This document shows positions 31,907 to 40,646 of a DNA stretch of 49,965 nt, in pieces. The first letter of the stretch is position 1; the number at the start of each line of letters is the position of its first letter. This DNA is from Acidobacteriota bacterium (GTDB lineage: Bacteria > Acidobacteriota > Thermoanaerobaculia > Multivoradales > Multivoraceae): NCBI GenBank assembly GCA_026707325.1, contig JAPOXA010000016.1:1-49965 (forward strand), read 5' to 3'. Both the position numbers and the translations under genes were made by a program. The notes under the pieces were generated by a model that worked only from the letters and a program-made list of their open reading frames with translations, was not told the DNA's origin and ran no database searches.

Positions 31907-32746
31907 TTGTACATCCCGCCCGCCATCACGGCTGCCATCGCTTTCCTCTTCGCTCTTCCCCTGGTCGCCCAAGACTCCCACATTCTCCGCATCGATCCTT
32001 ACACCGAGGAGGTCTGGCGGATCAGCACCCGCGTACGACACACGACCGTCATCACCCTCCCGGCCGGCGAGAACATTCTCGACTTCGTAGTCGGCGACTT
32101 GGAGTACTGGCACCTCAGCGGCAGTGCCAACGTCGCATTCCTCAAGCCCACCGACGAAGGCGTCGCCACGAATGTCGCCCTCGTCTGTGAATCCGGCCGG
32201 ATCTACCCCTTCCTGGTCTCCGAGTCCTCCGACACCCCGCCCCACCTCATCGTCCGACTGGACGACAGCGAGGCGGAGCCCGCCTCTGCCGCCACCGAAG
32301 CCCACCGGCCGGCATTCGTCGCCGCTGACCAGGTCGCCTCCTACCGGGCCATGGCCCGGGCAGCTGCCGAGGCCGCCGCCGATCACCGGCGGACCGCCGC
32401 GGAGGAGGTCGCCGCGGCCAAGGCCGACGCCGTCGACCAGGTCAACGGCTTCCGCGCCGAGTATCCCACTCGCGTCCGCTTTCCTTACCGGCTCCAGGAC
32501 AAGGCCAAGCGCTGGCCCTTCCTGGTCGAAGGGATGTGGCACGACGGCCAGTTCACCTACCTGCGAAGCCTCTCCCAAGAGTCTCCCGCCCTCTACGAAC
32601 GCAAGGACGGACAACCCTCCCTGGTCCCCTACGACCTGACCGAGGACGGCCTCTACGTCGTCCGTCGCGTCATAGGCGACGGCTGGCTCCAGATCGGGAA
32701 GCAACGCGTCACCTGGACCTTCGACGAACCCGACCCCCTCCAGTAG
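31907..32746 (+). CDS. virB9: VirB9/TrbG outer-membrane-complex protein
   Basis: A 279-residue protein from a TTG at 31907 with AGAGGT upstream. A signal peptide (ITAAIAFLFALPLVAQ) leads into a beta-rich periplasmic protein with VWRISTRVRHTTVITLPAGE, the typical VirB9/TrbG N-terminal strand, and a C-terminal domain containing FPYRLQ and DGQFTYLRSLSQESPALYE, as in the CTD that binds VirB7 and lines the outer pore. An Ala-rich helix (AMARAAAEAAADHRRTAAEE) links the two. No separate virB7 lipoprotein gene is visible nearby. Confidence 0.85.
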   Translation: MYIPPAITAAIAFLFALPLVAQDSHILRIDPYTEEVWRISTRVRHTTVITLPAGENILDFVVGDLEYWHLSGSANVAFLKPTDEGVATNVALVCESGRIYPFLVSESSDTPPHLIVRLDDSEAEPASAATEAHRPAFVAADQVASYRAMARAAAEAAADHRRTAAEEVAAAKADAVDQVNGFRAEYPTRVRFPYRLQDKAKRWPFLVEGMWHDGQFTYLRSLSQESPALYERKDGQPSLVPYDLTEDGLYVVRRVIGDGWLQIGKQRVTWTFDEPDPLQ

Positions 32747-32749
32747 CTC

Positions 32750-34072
32750 ATGCCCGACTGGAAACAGATCGTCCCGAAGCCGGCCGGCGCACTGCCGGCC
32801 AACCTCATGAACCGCGTGGTCGCCATCCTCGCCGTGGTCCTCGTCGTCGTGATCGTCGCCGCCACCATCGGCGGCGGCGCCGGCAGCGAGGAGGACACCC
32901 CCGATCCCACGCAGGAGATGGTCGACCAGGGCGCGGTCGACGCCGACGTCGAGGACCGCCTCGGCAGCGAGGTCGAGAACCAGCGGCGACAAGCCGCCTT
33001 CGAACTAGCGCAAGAAGAACTGGATGCCCAACGCGAGGCGGTTCGTGAGGCCAACCTCAACCTCCTGCAGCCGGATCCGGATCCCGGCCAGAGCATCCTC
33101 GAGCGCCTCGCCGGCATCACTCCCGAGGAGCAGGACAACCCCTGGGAGTCCGACGTGTTCTCTCCCGAGGAGGCTGAGCTTCGTCTCAAGCTCCACCTTG
33201 AGTCCATCGAGCGCCGGCAACGCTCCCTGCTCGCCGCCCCTGTGGCTCACTCCGTCCGCGACGCCGACGCGGCCGGCGTGGCTGCCGCCACTGCGGCCGA
33301 AGCCGCACCAGCCTCCCGGAACCGGCTCGACAACCTCTACGACGCCATCAGCGCCGCCGCGAGACAGCAACAGTCGCCGGTCAACGCCCTTCTCGAGGCC
33401 GCAACCGAGCCCCGAGGTGGCACCCTGGACGTTCCCCTCCCGGACTCCAACAATCTCCCCACCTACCAACGCCCTGAACGCGTCGTCGCTCCCGACGACC
33501 CGGACGGCTTCCACCGCATCCACGAGGGTTCCTTCGTAGAAGCCATCCTCGTCACCCAGCTAAGCGGAGACTTCCCAAGCCCCGTCGCGGCCGTCGTCGC
33601 CGTGCCCTTCTACAGCGCCGACCGCCAGACCGTCCTGATCCCCCGCGGCAGCCGCTTCATCGGTACCGTTCAGGCGGTCCGCGACCAGAACCAGAGTCGA
33701 CTCGCCGTCGGCTTCCATCGACTCGTCTTCCCCGACGGCCGGTGGGCCGCTCTGCGTTTCCAGGGCCTCAACCAGATCGGCGAAGGCGCGCTCAAGGACC
33801 AGGTCGATCGCCACTACCTCAGCACTTTCCTCGCCGCCGGCGGCGTCGGCCTGTTGAGCGGCCTCGCGGCCGCCGGCACCAATCCCTACGCCGGCACCCA
33901 GGAGCAGTTCCAGCTGGGTGCTGCACGGAGCTTCTCGGAAACCGGAATGCAGATCATGGACCGCTTCCTCAACCGCCTCCCGACCATCACCATCCGCGCG
34001 GGCCATCGCCTGCGCGTCTGGTTCACCGCCGACCTTCTCCTTCCACCCCAATCCACAGGAGTCGATCAATGA
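32750..34072 (+). CDS. virB10: VirB10/TrbI core-complex protein
   Basis: A 440-residue protein with a short cytoplasmic N-terminus, one membrane helix (VVAILAVVLVVVIVAATIGG, about residues 24-43), a long polar Glu/Gln-rich periplasmic linker and the TrbI/VirB10 beta-barrel domain: GSFVEAILVTQLSGDFPSPV, RQTVLIPRGSRFIGTV, and ITIRAGHRLRVWFTADLLL. It spans both membranes and senses ATP use by VirB4/VirB11/VirD4. The linker is on the long side. The stop overlaps virB5 (ATGA). Confidence 0.9.
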   Translation: MPDWKQIVPKPAGALPANLMNRVVAILAVVLVVVIVAATIGGGAGSEEDTPDPTQEMVDQGAVDADVEDRLGSEVENQRRQAAFELAQEELDAQREAVREANLNLLQPDPDPGQSILERLAGITPEEQDNPWESDVFSPEEAELRLKLHLESIERRQRSLLAAPVAHSVRDADAAGVAAATAAEAAPASRNRLDNLYDAISAAARQQQSPVNALLEAATEPRGGTLDVPLPDSNNLPTYQRPERVVAPDDPDGFHRIHEGSFVEAILVTQLSGDFPSPVAAVVAVPFYSADRQTVLIPRGSRFIGTVQAVRDQNQSRLAVGFHRLVFPDGRWAALRFQGLNQIGEGALKDQVDRHYLSTFLAAGGVGLLSGLAAAGTNPYAGTQEQFQLGAARSFSETGMQIMDRFLNRLPTITIRAGHRLRVWFTADLLLPPQSTGVDQ

Positions 34073-34965
34073 CCAACCGTCCCCGTCTACGCCGCGCCGT
34101 TGCCGCTCTCCTCCCGTTCCTTGTGGTCCTGGCGGCTCTCCCCGCCTCCGGCCTGCTAGGCAGCCTCTCCGGCGTCGCCAGCGAGATCACCCAGATCCTC
34201 AACGTCGCCGAAAACGCCTTGAGCGCCGTCGAAACCGCGGCTACCGCGGCCGAGGCCGCGAACACCGTGCTCGAACTCAAGGACCAGATCCAGCAGGACC
34301 TCGATCAGGCAATGGGCCGCGTCGGCGCCCTTGTCGAGCGCTTCGAGGATCTGAGCACCGATCCCGTGCACCTTCTTGAGGATGCCACCGGTGTTGCCTG
34401 GGCTGGCGACTTCAACGGTCCACCACTTCAAGTCCTGAACGCCATGGCCAACATGCAGGACGACACTGCCAACTCCCTGCTGACCCACTTCCGGCAGGAG
34501 CTCGCCACGGCCGACACCGTTTCCCGACAACGGTACACCCGCACCTTCCGCGACGTCCCGAGCGCCTCCAACAACTGGCTCGCGCAGCGCCAACGCTCGG
34601 ACCGCGCGCTTGTCGCCGACTACCTCGTCCTCGACAGCGCCGAACGCGTCGTGGAGCTGATCGGCAACGCCTCCGCGTCCGTCGAGCGGAGTCGCCAGCA
34701 GACGAACCTCAGCGAGACGGCCCTCGCCCAGGAGCAGCATGCCAACGCACTCACCAAGACCGAGATCGAAATGGCCGTAGCCCAGCTTCTCGCCCACAAC
34801 GCCGCCCGCGACATGCTGGCCCAGGCCGCTCAGGTCCGGGAGCACCGCGAAGAGCTTGAGGCCTGGATTGCCACCGAACGCGCGGAGCGCCGACGAGCGG
34901 ACCGCGCTCAGAACCGCGTCCGCGGCCAGGGCTACGCCTGGAGCCGGGCCTTCCGCCTGAACTAG
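34069..34965 (+). CDS. virB5: VirB5/TrbJ-like minor pilus protein
   Basis: A 298-residue exported protein starting at the ATG overlapping the virB10 stop. The signal peptide (VAALLPFLVVLAALPASG) is followed by an almost entirely helical mature part (ITQILNVAENALSAVETA, and a second long helix AHNAARDMLAQAAQVREHRE), the pattern of TrbJ/VirB5. The family is poorly conserved, so the call relies on fold pattern, size and location directly before virB6. Confidence 0.75.
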   Translation: MTNRPRLRRAVAALLPFLVVLAALPASGLLGSLSGVASEITQILNVAENALSAVETAATAAEAANTVLELKDQIQQDLDQAMGRVGALVERFEDLSTDPVHLLEDATGVAWAGDFNGPPLQVLNAMANMQDDTANSLLTHFRQELATADTVSRQRYTRTFRDVPSASNNWLAQRQRSDRALVADYLVLDSAERVVELIGNASASVERSRQQTNLSETALAQEQHANALTKTEIEMAVAQLLAHNAARDMLAQAAQVREHREELEAWIATERAERRRADRAQNRVRGQGYAWSRAFRLN

Positions 34966-34969
34966 CCGC

Positions 34970-36205
34970 ATGGTGATGCCCTCCCTCTCAAGATCTTCCT
35001 CCACGCCTCGTGACGCAAGGGCTGGCTCCGCTCAAGGTCGCCCAGGCAAGCCCTGCCCACGCCGGACGCCCCTTGCTCGCGTTACGCGGCGTTCCTGGGC
35101 GTCCTCCGCCTCGCGGCGCAAGCCGTGCGCAGGCTCCGGATCTAGAGCCGCCAATCGACCGCTAGCGCCCTTCCTGGCGCTCGCCGCCATCCTTTTCCTG
35201 ACCGCTCCCCCTGCCGTCGCCCAACCAGGGACGCCCAACGTCAACGAAAACAACGTCGGCCAGCTTCCTCAGTTCGTCGACACAGCCATCAACATCGTGC
35301 TCTCCGGCGCCGCGCAGAACACGATCCTCGGATGGGGCAATGGCCTGGCCCGTGGCATCGCTCTCATTCTCATCGTCTGGACCGGCGCTCGAATCGCCCT
35401 GAGCGGCACCTTCCAGGCCTGGGAGCTCATCAAGTTCATCCTGACCCTCTCCCTCCCGCTGGGCCTACTCCAGTTCTACGCCACACCCTTCGCCGGCGGC
35501 TTCTCGTTTCCCGAGCTGATCACCGCGCAGGGCGACGCGATCACCGCACTCTTCGGCACCGACATCCTCGCGCAAGGCATGGGAACGGTGATGGTGCTGG
35601 CCAGGGACCACTACAACATCGTCGCCGAGCAGGCCGGTTCAACCAACCTCTGGAACGCCGTCACGACCGGAGGACGGCAGGTGACCCACCTCGCTCTCCT
35701 CGCCGCCATCCTGGGCAGCTTCGTCCTCGGCATGGTCGTGGTGATCGCCCTCGCCCTCGCCCAGGTGATCTTCGCCAAGATCGCCGTCGCAGTCCTCGTC
35801 ACCCTTGGCCCCCTCTTCATCCCCTTCATGGTCGTCCCGAAGATGGACTTCCTCTTCTGGGGCTGGTTCAAGGCGATGCTGCAATACAGCCTCTACAGCG
35901 CGATCGCGGCGGCCATGATCGGCCTCTGGACCCGCATCATCATGGGCTTCTCCCGCGGCCTCTCGGCCACGGACTTCACCGTCCAGACGATGACCGCTGC
36001 TACCGGCGTCTGGCTCGTCCCCGTCTTCGGCGTCATCATCTGCGCCATCGTCTCCATCCTCAAGATCGGGGACATTGCCGGCATGATCGTCGGCGCCGGC
36101 AGCGACGGCGCCGGCTTCGTCGGTGGAGCCTTCATGGCCGGCCGCATCGTCGCCGCTCCCGCCCGAGTCGCGGCGGCACCCCTCAAAGGGGGGCTCCCGG
36201 CATGA
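34970..36205 (+). CDS. virB6: VirB6/TrbL polytopic inner-membrane protein
   Basis: A 411-residue protein in which, after a signal-like segment (FLALAAILFLTAPPAVA, near 66-85), at least six membrane helices follow, including GIALILIVWTGARIAL, FVLGMVVVIALALAQVIFAK and AMIGLWTRIIMGFS; the central loop AVAVLVTLGPLFIPFMV is typical of TrbL/VirB6. It forms part of the inner-membrane channel for DNA. The first 60 residues from ATG 34970 are Arg/Ser-rich and look unlike the family; no better ATG, GTG or TTG exists before the signal segment, so they may be a leftover of an insertion or reading of a leader. The stop overlaps the virB8 ATG. Confidence 0.85.
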   Translation: MVMPSLSRSSSTPRDARAGSAQGRPGKPCPRRTPLARVTRRSWASSASRRKPCAGSGSRAANRPLAPFLALAAILFLTAPPAVAQPGTPNVNENNVGQLPQFVDTAINIVLSGAAQNTILGWGNGLARGIALILIVWTGARIALSGTFQAWELIKFILTLSLPLGLLQFYATPFAGGFSFPELITAQGDAITALFGTDILAQGMGTVMVLARDHYNIVAEQAGSTNLWNAVTTGGRQVTHLALLAAILGSFVLGMVVVIALALAQVIFAKIAVAVLVTLGPLFIPFMVVPKMDFLFWGWFKAMLQYSLYSAIAAAMIGLWTRIIMGFSRGLSATDFTVQTMTAATGVWLVPVFGVIICAIVSILKIGDIAGMIVGAGSDGAGFVGGAFMAGRIVAAPARVAAAPLKGGLPA

Positions 36206-36855
36206 GCAAACCGGACCCCGGCAAGGAGTTCGCCGACGTGTGGGGCGAGCTTGTCGTCTCCAACCGACACTTCCGCCTCGCCAGCTACGCCCTCGGGGGC
36301 GTCCTTCTTCTTCTCCTGGTCGCCGTCGTCCGGCTCTCCAGCGTCGAGCTCCCCAAGCCGATCGTCATCCGCGTAGACGACGTGGGCCGCGCCGAGGCCC
36401 TCGCGTACGAGGCCGTCGAGGCCGTCGCCGATCCCATGGACCCGACCACCAAGTACTTCCTGGCCAGCTTCGTGACCGACCACTTCTCCAGACGAACGGC
36501 AACCGCTCAGACGGCCTGGGCCCGGTCGCTCCGCTTCCTGGCCACCGGCCTCGCCGACGCTGCTTTCCGGCGCGACGGCCAGGCCGTCGCGGCCGTCGCG
36601 GCCGGCCTCGCGGAACAGGAACGCCAGGTCGAGCGGGTCGCCCTGTCCATTCGGCCTCAACCAGAGCCGCCCCACAGCGCGGCCGCCGACTTCGAGCTCG
36701 TCATCTTCGAGGATGGCGAGGAGGTCGCCCGCGAGCGCTGGAGCGTTTCGCTCCAGTTCACCTTCCTGCCCGAGGTCCCGCCGGATCTCCTTCCCGTCAA
36801 TCCGATGGGAATCCTCGTGACCTACATCCAGGCCGACCAGGTCGTCGACTTCTGA
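36202..36855 (+). CDS. virB8: VirB8/TrbF bitopic T4SS protein
   Basis: A 217-residue protein with a short N-terminus, one membrane helix (ASYALGGVLLLLLVAVVRL, about 32-50) and a periplasmic NTF2-like domain with DPTTKYFLASFVTDHFS and VSLQFTFLPEVPP, then NPMGILVTYIQADQVVDF, which is the TrbF/VirB8 C-terminal strand. It links the inner-membrane complex with the core. The ATG overlaps the virB6 stop. Size is normal. Confidence 0.85.
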   Translation: MSKPDPGKEFADVWGELVVSNRHFRLASYALGGVLLLLLVAVVRLSSVELPKPIVIRVDDVGRAEALAYEAVEAVADPMDPTTKYFLASFVTDHFSRRTATAQTAWARSLRFLATGLADAAFRRDGQAVAAVAAGLAEQERQVERVALSIRPQPEPPHSAAADFELVIFEDGEEVARERWSVSLQFTFLPEVPPDLLPVNPMGILVTYIQADQVVDF

Positions 36856-36857
36856 AC

Positions 36858-37829
36858 ATGGCGCTCAACGCCCCGGACGTACCTCACTTGGACGGCCGAT
36901 ACGCCGCGCTCAACGAGCTCGGCTTCCGGCCGCACGAGGCCGCATGGCTCGCCCTCGTGTGCCTCCACTCCGGCGTCTTCACGAGGACGCAGTTCACCGA
37001 CCATCATCGATGCTCTCCGGAGACCGCCCGTACCTTCGCGCGGTCCCTCGTCGCCGCTGGCTTCGCTCGCGAGCATCCCCTCCCGGACGTCGATACCAGA
37101 CTCCACTACACCCATGTCTTCGGCCGCGGTCTCTACCGCGCCCTAAGCGTGGAGAACATCCGCCATCGCCGTCACCCGAAGGAGGGCCTCGTCCTCTTCC
37201 GCCGCCTCCTCTCGCTCGACCACGTCATCCGCCACCCGGACCTCCCCTGGCTCGCAACCGAGCAGGAGAAGGTCGACCACTTCACCGGCCGCGGCATCCG
37301 CCGCGTCCACCTCCCGAGCCGCCGTTACGGCGGCTCCGCGAAGCGCACCGTCCGCTACTTCGCGCTGAAGCTGCCGATCGCCGCCGACGAGGAGTCGGCG
37401 ACGTTCGTCTACATCGACCCCGGCCGCCAGACCGACCGGGAACTCCAGCGCTGGGCCGCCGAGCACCGCCCCCTCTGGAGCCGGCTCCGCGCGCTCGGAA
37501 CCGAGGTCCGCGTCGCTGCCGTGGCGCGGACCGTGGCGAAACAGCACGAGCTCTCCCACAAGGTCGCCGCCTGGACGAACGACACGCCGGCGGCCGGGCA
37601 GCCGCTCACCCCAGAGGAGAGGCAAACGCTGGCCGACCTAAGAGCGGCCATCCTCGCGGCCGACCCCGCCGGCTTCGAGCAGTGGGGCGGCTTTGAGCCC
37701 GCCCGCCAACTCTCCATTCACCTTCGCCAGCGCGCCGAGGCGGAAGACTCCGGCGTCGCCTCCCTACCGGTGATCGACGCCTACTCGACGCACCACCCTC
37801 GCGGCCTCTCGCCCCAAGGTCTCGCGTGA
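36858..37829 (+). CDS. Second winged-helix, replication-relaxation-like protein
   Basis: A 323-residue protein. Residues about 10-75 read as a winged helix (LGFRPHEAAWLALVCLHSG, TRTQFTDHHRCSPETA, RSLVAAGF). The middle has RLLSLDHVIRHPDLPWLAT and EQEKVDHF, then VRYFALKLPIAADEES and ATFVYIDPGRQTDREL, a layout reminiscent of replication-relaxation proteins. Function is unknown; it may bind the candidate oriT that starts at its stop codon and cooperate with VirD4. It sits inside the T4SS operon, 2 bp after virB8, a place where IncP-like systems have no such gene. The first such protein is at 26694. Confidence 0.5.
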   Translation: MALNAPDVPHLDGRYAALNELGFRPHEAAWLALVCLHSGVFTRTQFTDHHRCSPETARTFARSLVAAGFAREHPLPDVDTRLHYTHVFGRGLYRALSVENIRHRRHPKEGLVLFRRLLSLDHVIRHPDLPWLATEQEKVDHFTGRGIRRVHLPSRRYGGSAKRTVRYFALKLPIAADEESATFVYIDPGRQTDRELQRWAAEHRPLWSRLRALGTEVRVAAVARTVAKQHELSHKVAAWTNDTPAAGQPLTPEERQTLADLRAAILAADPAGFEQWGGFEPARQLSIHLRQRAEAEDSGVASLPVIDAYSTHHPRGLSPQGLA

Positions 37830-38166
37830 CTCCGGGTCAACCAGGCGGCCGCACCAGGACTGGAAAAGGACAGCTCCCCCCTTTTCCAGTTCTTCCTAGC
37901 GGCCTTTTCCAGTTGCCGTCTTCCGCCGACACCCGCGGAATTGTCCTTGAAACACAACGTGTTTCTCGGGCTCTGTTCCGGCAAAGCGCCCTTGCGGGCG
38001 CAGCAACCCGTCCGCCCCAGGCGGCCGGGTTGGGACGTGAGCGACCCCCCCTTCCGCCCGCCTGGAGCGGCGCGGAAGGGCTTCCCTTTTCCAGCCCTGT
38101 TTCCAGTGCTGCGGGAGGGTCGCTCACGTCCAGATTGATCCCTGCGGGAAGGCTCGGACCGGAGCG
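37830..38166. other. Hairpin-rich 337-bp region: candidate oriT
   Basis: A non-coding gap in an otherwise gapless operon, crowded with inverted repeats. ACTGGAAAAGG (37859-37869) pairs with CCTTTTCCAGT (37880-37890), with another CCTTTTCCAGTT starting at 37903 and a related copy at about 38085. GCGCCC/GGGCGC flank TTGC near 37986. CAACCCG/CGGGTTG lie near 38013-38033. GGACGTGAGCGACCC (38033-38047) is the exact complement of 38117-38131, and CCCTTCCGC/GCGGAAGGG (38049-38057, 38072-38080) is nested within it. Position directly before the coupling-protein gene and nested arms resemble transfer origins; it could also be a regulatory leader of virD4. Confidence 0.5.
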
Positions 38167-40605
38167 ATGACCACCCCGAACGGATCGGCGGCCACGGCTC
38201 CGCCGCGTCTCCTAGGGCGCCTACTCTGGCCGACGGCCGTGGGCGTCGGCGTTCTCCTGTTGACGCTCCGCTTCGCCGCTTGGCCAAGCCCCGGAAGCGT
38301 CGCTTGGCTCGACTCCCTCGCTCTACGAACCCACCTCGACTTCGCGGTGTTGCGCGCGGCCTGGTGGGCCACCCTCGCCGCCGCGCTCATCGTCGCGGTC
38401 GACCTGGTCCCTGTCGCGGTCCGCCGCATTCTCGATCGCGGCGGCCGCGTCGCCGGCGCCGGGGTTCACCGTCGCCTCGGCCGACTCGTCCGTGCGCTGC
38501 GGGGCATCCTCACGCTCCGGCTGACCGCGGCCCTGGCGGCCGGCATCGGAGCGTTCCGCTGGGCCGGCCAGGTCCAACCCTTCCCGGCCATCGGCGACGA
38601 CCCCCTCCTGGACTTCATCCAGTACCACGACCCGACCGTCCATGCCCTCTTCCGCGCTTGGCATCAGGCCGCTCCGGGCGTCGTCGCCTTCGGAGGCGTC
38701 CTTCTCCTCTCCGGCGCGGCTCGGGTCTGGCTCGGCTCCCGCACCGAGTCCGCCAGCCGCGGCCGCGGCGTTCTTCCCGCCTGGCCGGCGTCCACCGACG
38801 ACCAGGCTCCCTCCCTCGTCCTCGGTGAGCTCCATCACCCGATCGAGGCCAGGGAGGCCAGTCGGCCGCGGTGGCTCAGCATCCCCGAGCGCGGTCTTTA
38901 CACCGGCGTCGCCATCTTCGGCGCCGTCGGCACCGGCAAGACCAGCGGTTGCATGCGGCCCTTCGCCGAACAGCTCTTCTCCTGGCAGGCCCACCATCCG
39001 CAACGACGCGCCGCGGGCCTCGTCCTCGAGGTCAAGGGCGACTTCTGCCACGACATCCGCCAGCTCCTCGCCGACAACGGCCGCGAGGACGACTACGTCG
39101 AGATCGCCCTGGGCGGCCGCTGGCAGTGGAATCCCCTCGACTCCGACATGGACAGCTACAGCCTTGCCTACACCCTCGCCAACCTCCTCAACCAGCTCTT
39201 CGGCAAGTCCAAGGACCCCTTCTGGCACCAAGCGTCCACCAACCTCGTCCGCTGGATCATCGAACTCCACCGCGTCTTCCCCGATCCCTGGGTCACCCTC
39301 CGCGACGTCTATCGACTCACGATTGACGCCAGAGCCTTCCAGACGAAAATCACCGCCGCCAGGACGCTCTGCGAGCACCCGGCTTCCGAGCCCCGGATCC
39401 GGATCGCCGCTGAAGACGTCGACCATCCCGAACTTCCCGGAGGAACCTTCAAGCCCGGCCGCGGCGGCGGCTACTTGGCCGCCGACAGCCCCGAGCTCAC
39501 CGAACGCCTTGACCAGCTCGGCGTCTCGTGGGAGCCGGTGGCCCCGCGGGCGGCCCCGCCCGACGACCGCTTGGCCAGGCTGGAAGCCGTCAACCGGTGG
39601 TACCAGAAAGACTGGCTGACCCTCGACAACAAACTCCGCAGCTCCATCGTCGAGAACATCAGCGTCTTCCTCTCCGTTTTCGACTTGCCCGACGTCGCGC
39701 GCCTCTTCGCCCCGCCGTCTCCCCACGAAACCCCGGCCGCGAACACCCCTAATCTGCCCGCGACCCCCGGGGAGATGGAGCAAACAGGCCCCGAAACGGG
39801 GCCTTCCGACGCCGATCGGGCCGAACGGTCCACCCAAACGGACGGCCGCGTCGCCGGCGGAATGCTCGCCCCGCTGCCGCCCCTGGCCGACCTCATCGAG
39901 GGCGGCAAGGTGGTGGCCCTCAACATGCCAGCGGGCGCCAACCCCTCGCTCGCACGCGCGGTCGGCGTCCTCCTCAAGAACGCCTGGCTCCAGACCCTCC
40001 TACGGAGGCCGGCCCAGATGAAGCGCAATCCCGACCGCTACTTCCGGCCGGCCGTCTTCCTCTGCGACGAGTACCAGAGCTTCGCCACGGTCGGCGAGGA
40101 CGATCCCTCAGGCGACGAGAAGTCCTTCGCGCTCACGCGCCAGTGCAAGTGCATTCCAATCGTCGCCACCCAGTCCATCGCCTCGCTTCGCTCCGTCCTC
40201 GCCGGCAACGACGCCTGGCGCACCCTCCTGCAGACGCTTCGCACCCGCATCTTCCTCACCCTCAGCGACGACAGCAGCTCCGACCTCGCCTCCAACATGT
40301 GCGGCAAAGTCTCCCGGCTCTCCCCGTCCTACTCCTTCTCGGAGTCGAGCAAGCCCGGCTTCTCGCTCGTGACCGCCCGCCCTGGCGGTGGCCAGGGCGG
40401 CAGCCTGGGCGCCAGCAAGACCTACCGCGAACAGCGCGAACCCATGTTCCATCCGCGAACCTTCACCCTGCTTCAGAACTACCAGGCGATCGCCTTGCCC
40501 TACGACGGCTCGAAGTCCCTCCCCGCCACCAGGCTCTACCTCAAGCCGCACTACCTTCCACATGACCGCTCCTACTGGCGGCAGCGCGACGCCGGCGAGA
40601 TCTGA
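38167..40605 (+). CDS. virD4: VirD4/TraG type IV coupling protein
   Basis: An 812-residue ATPase that brings the relaxosome to the T4SS. The N-terminal third has several membrane segments (VGVGVLLLTLRFAAW; TLAAALIVAVDLVPVAV; VVAFGGVLLLSGAA), more than the usual two. Walker A GAVGTGKT is at 252-259, and PAVFLCDEYQSFATVGE with the Walker B Asp/Glu near 634-635 matches the TraG/TraD recognition region. Length is larger than TraG (about 640), mainly from the membrane part and a polar insert near 520-570. ATG follows the hairpin-rich gap directly; virB11 starts 41 bp after its stop. Confidence 0.92.
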   Translation: MTTPNGSAATAPPRLLGRLLWPTAVGVGVLLLTLRFAAWPSPGSVAWLDSLALRTHLDFAVLRAAWWATLAAALIVAVDLVPVAVRRILDRGGRVAGAGVHRRLGRLVRALRGILTLRLTAALAAGIGAFRWAGQVQPFPAIGDDPLLDFIQYHDPTVHALFRAWHQAAPGVVAFGGVLLLSGAARVWLGSRTESASRGRGVLPAWPASTDDQAPSLVLGELHHPIEAREASRPRWLSIPERGLYTGVAIFGAVGTGKTSGCMRPFAEQLFSWQAHHPQRRAAGLVLEVKGDFCHDIRQLLADNGREDDYVEIALGGRWQWNPLDSDMDSYSLAYTLANLLNQLFGKSKDPFWHQASTNLVRWIIELHRVFPDPWVTLRDVYRLTIDARAFQTKITAARTLCEHPASEPRIRIAAEDVDHPELPGGTFKPGRGGGYLAADSPELTERLDQLGVSWEPVAPRAAPPDDRLARLEAVNRWYQKDWLTLDNKLRSSIVENISVFLSVFDLPDVARLFAPPSPHETPAANTPNLPATPGEMEQTGPETGPSDADRAERSTQTDGRVAGGMLAPLPPLADLIEGGKVVALNMPAGANPSLARAVGVLLKNAWLQTLLRRPAQMKRNPDRYFRPAVFLCDEYQSFATVGEDDPSGDEKSFALTRQCKCIPIVATQSIASLRSVLAGNDAWRTLLQTLRTRIFLTLSDDSSSDLASNMCGKVSRLSPSYSFSESSKPGFSLVTARPGGGQGGSLGASKTYREQREPMFHPRTFTLLQNYQAIALPYDGSKSLPATRLYLKPHYLPHDRSYWRQRDAGEI

Positions 40606-40616
40606 GATTCCGTATT

Positions 40617-40632
40617 GACGGTTCATACCGTC
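40617..40632. promoter_or_regulatory. Inverted repeat between virD4 and virB11
   Basis: GACGGT and ACCGTC arms with TCAT between them lie in the 41-bp gap before virB11; a TTGACG hexamer overlaps the left arm. It may be an operator or an mRNA hairpin that adjusts virB11 translation. No matching -10 is evident. Confidence 0.3.
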
Positions 40633-40646
40633 CGTACCGACACTCC

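Noticed and set aside
31580..32992. Long minus-strand open frame (470 codons) opposite virB4/virB9/virB10
   Set aside because: It crosses several well-supported plus-strand genes and has a Gly/Asp/Val-rich shadow composition.
38323..39837. Long minus-strand open frame (504 codons) opposite virD4
   Set aside because: It is the shadow of a GC-rich gene whose plus-strand frame has complete VirD4 motifs; the minus product has no recognisable domain.
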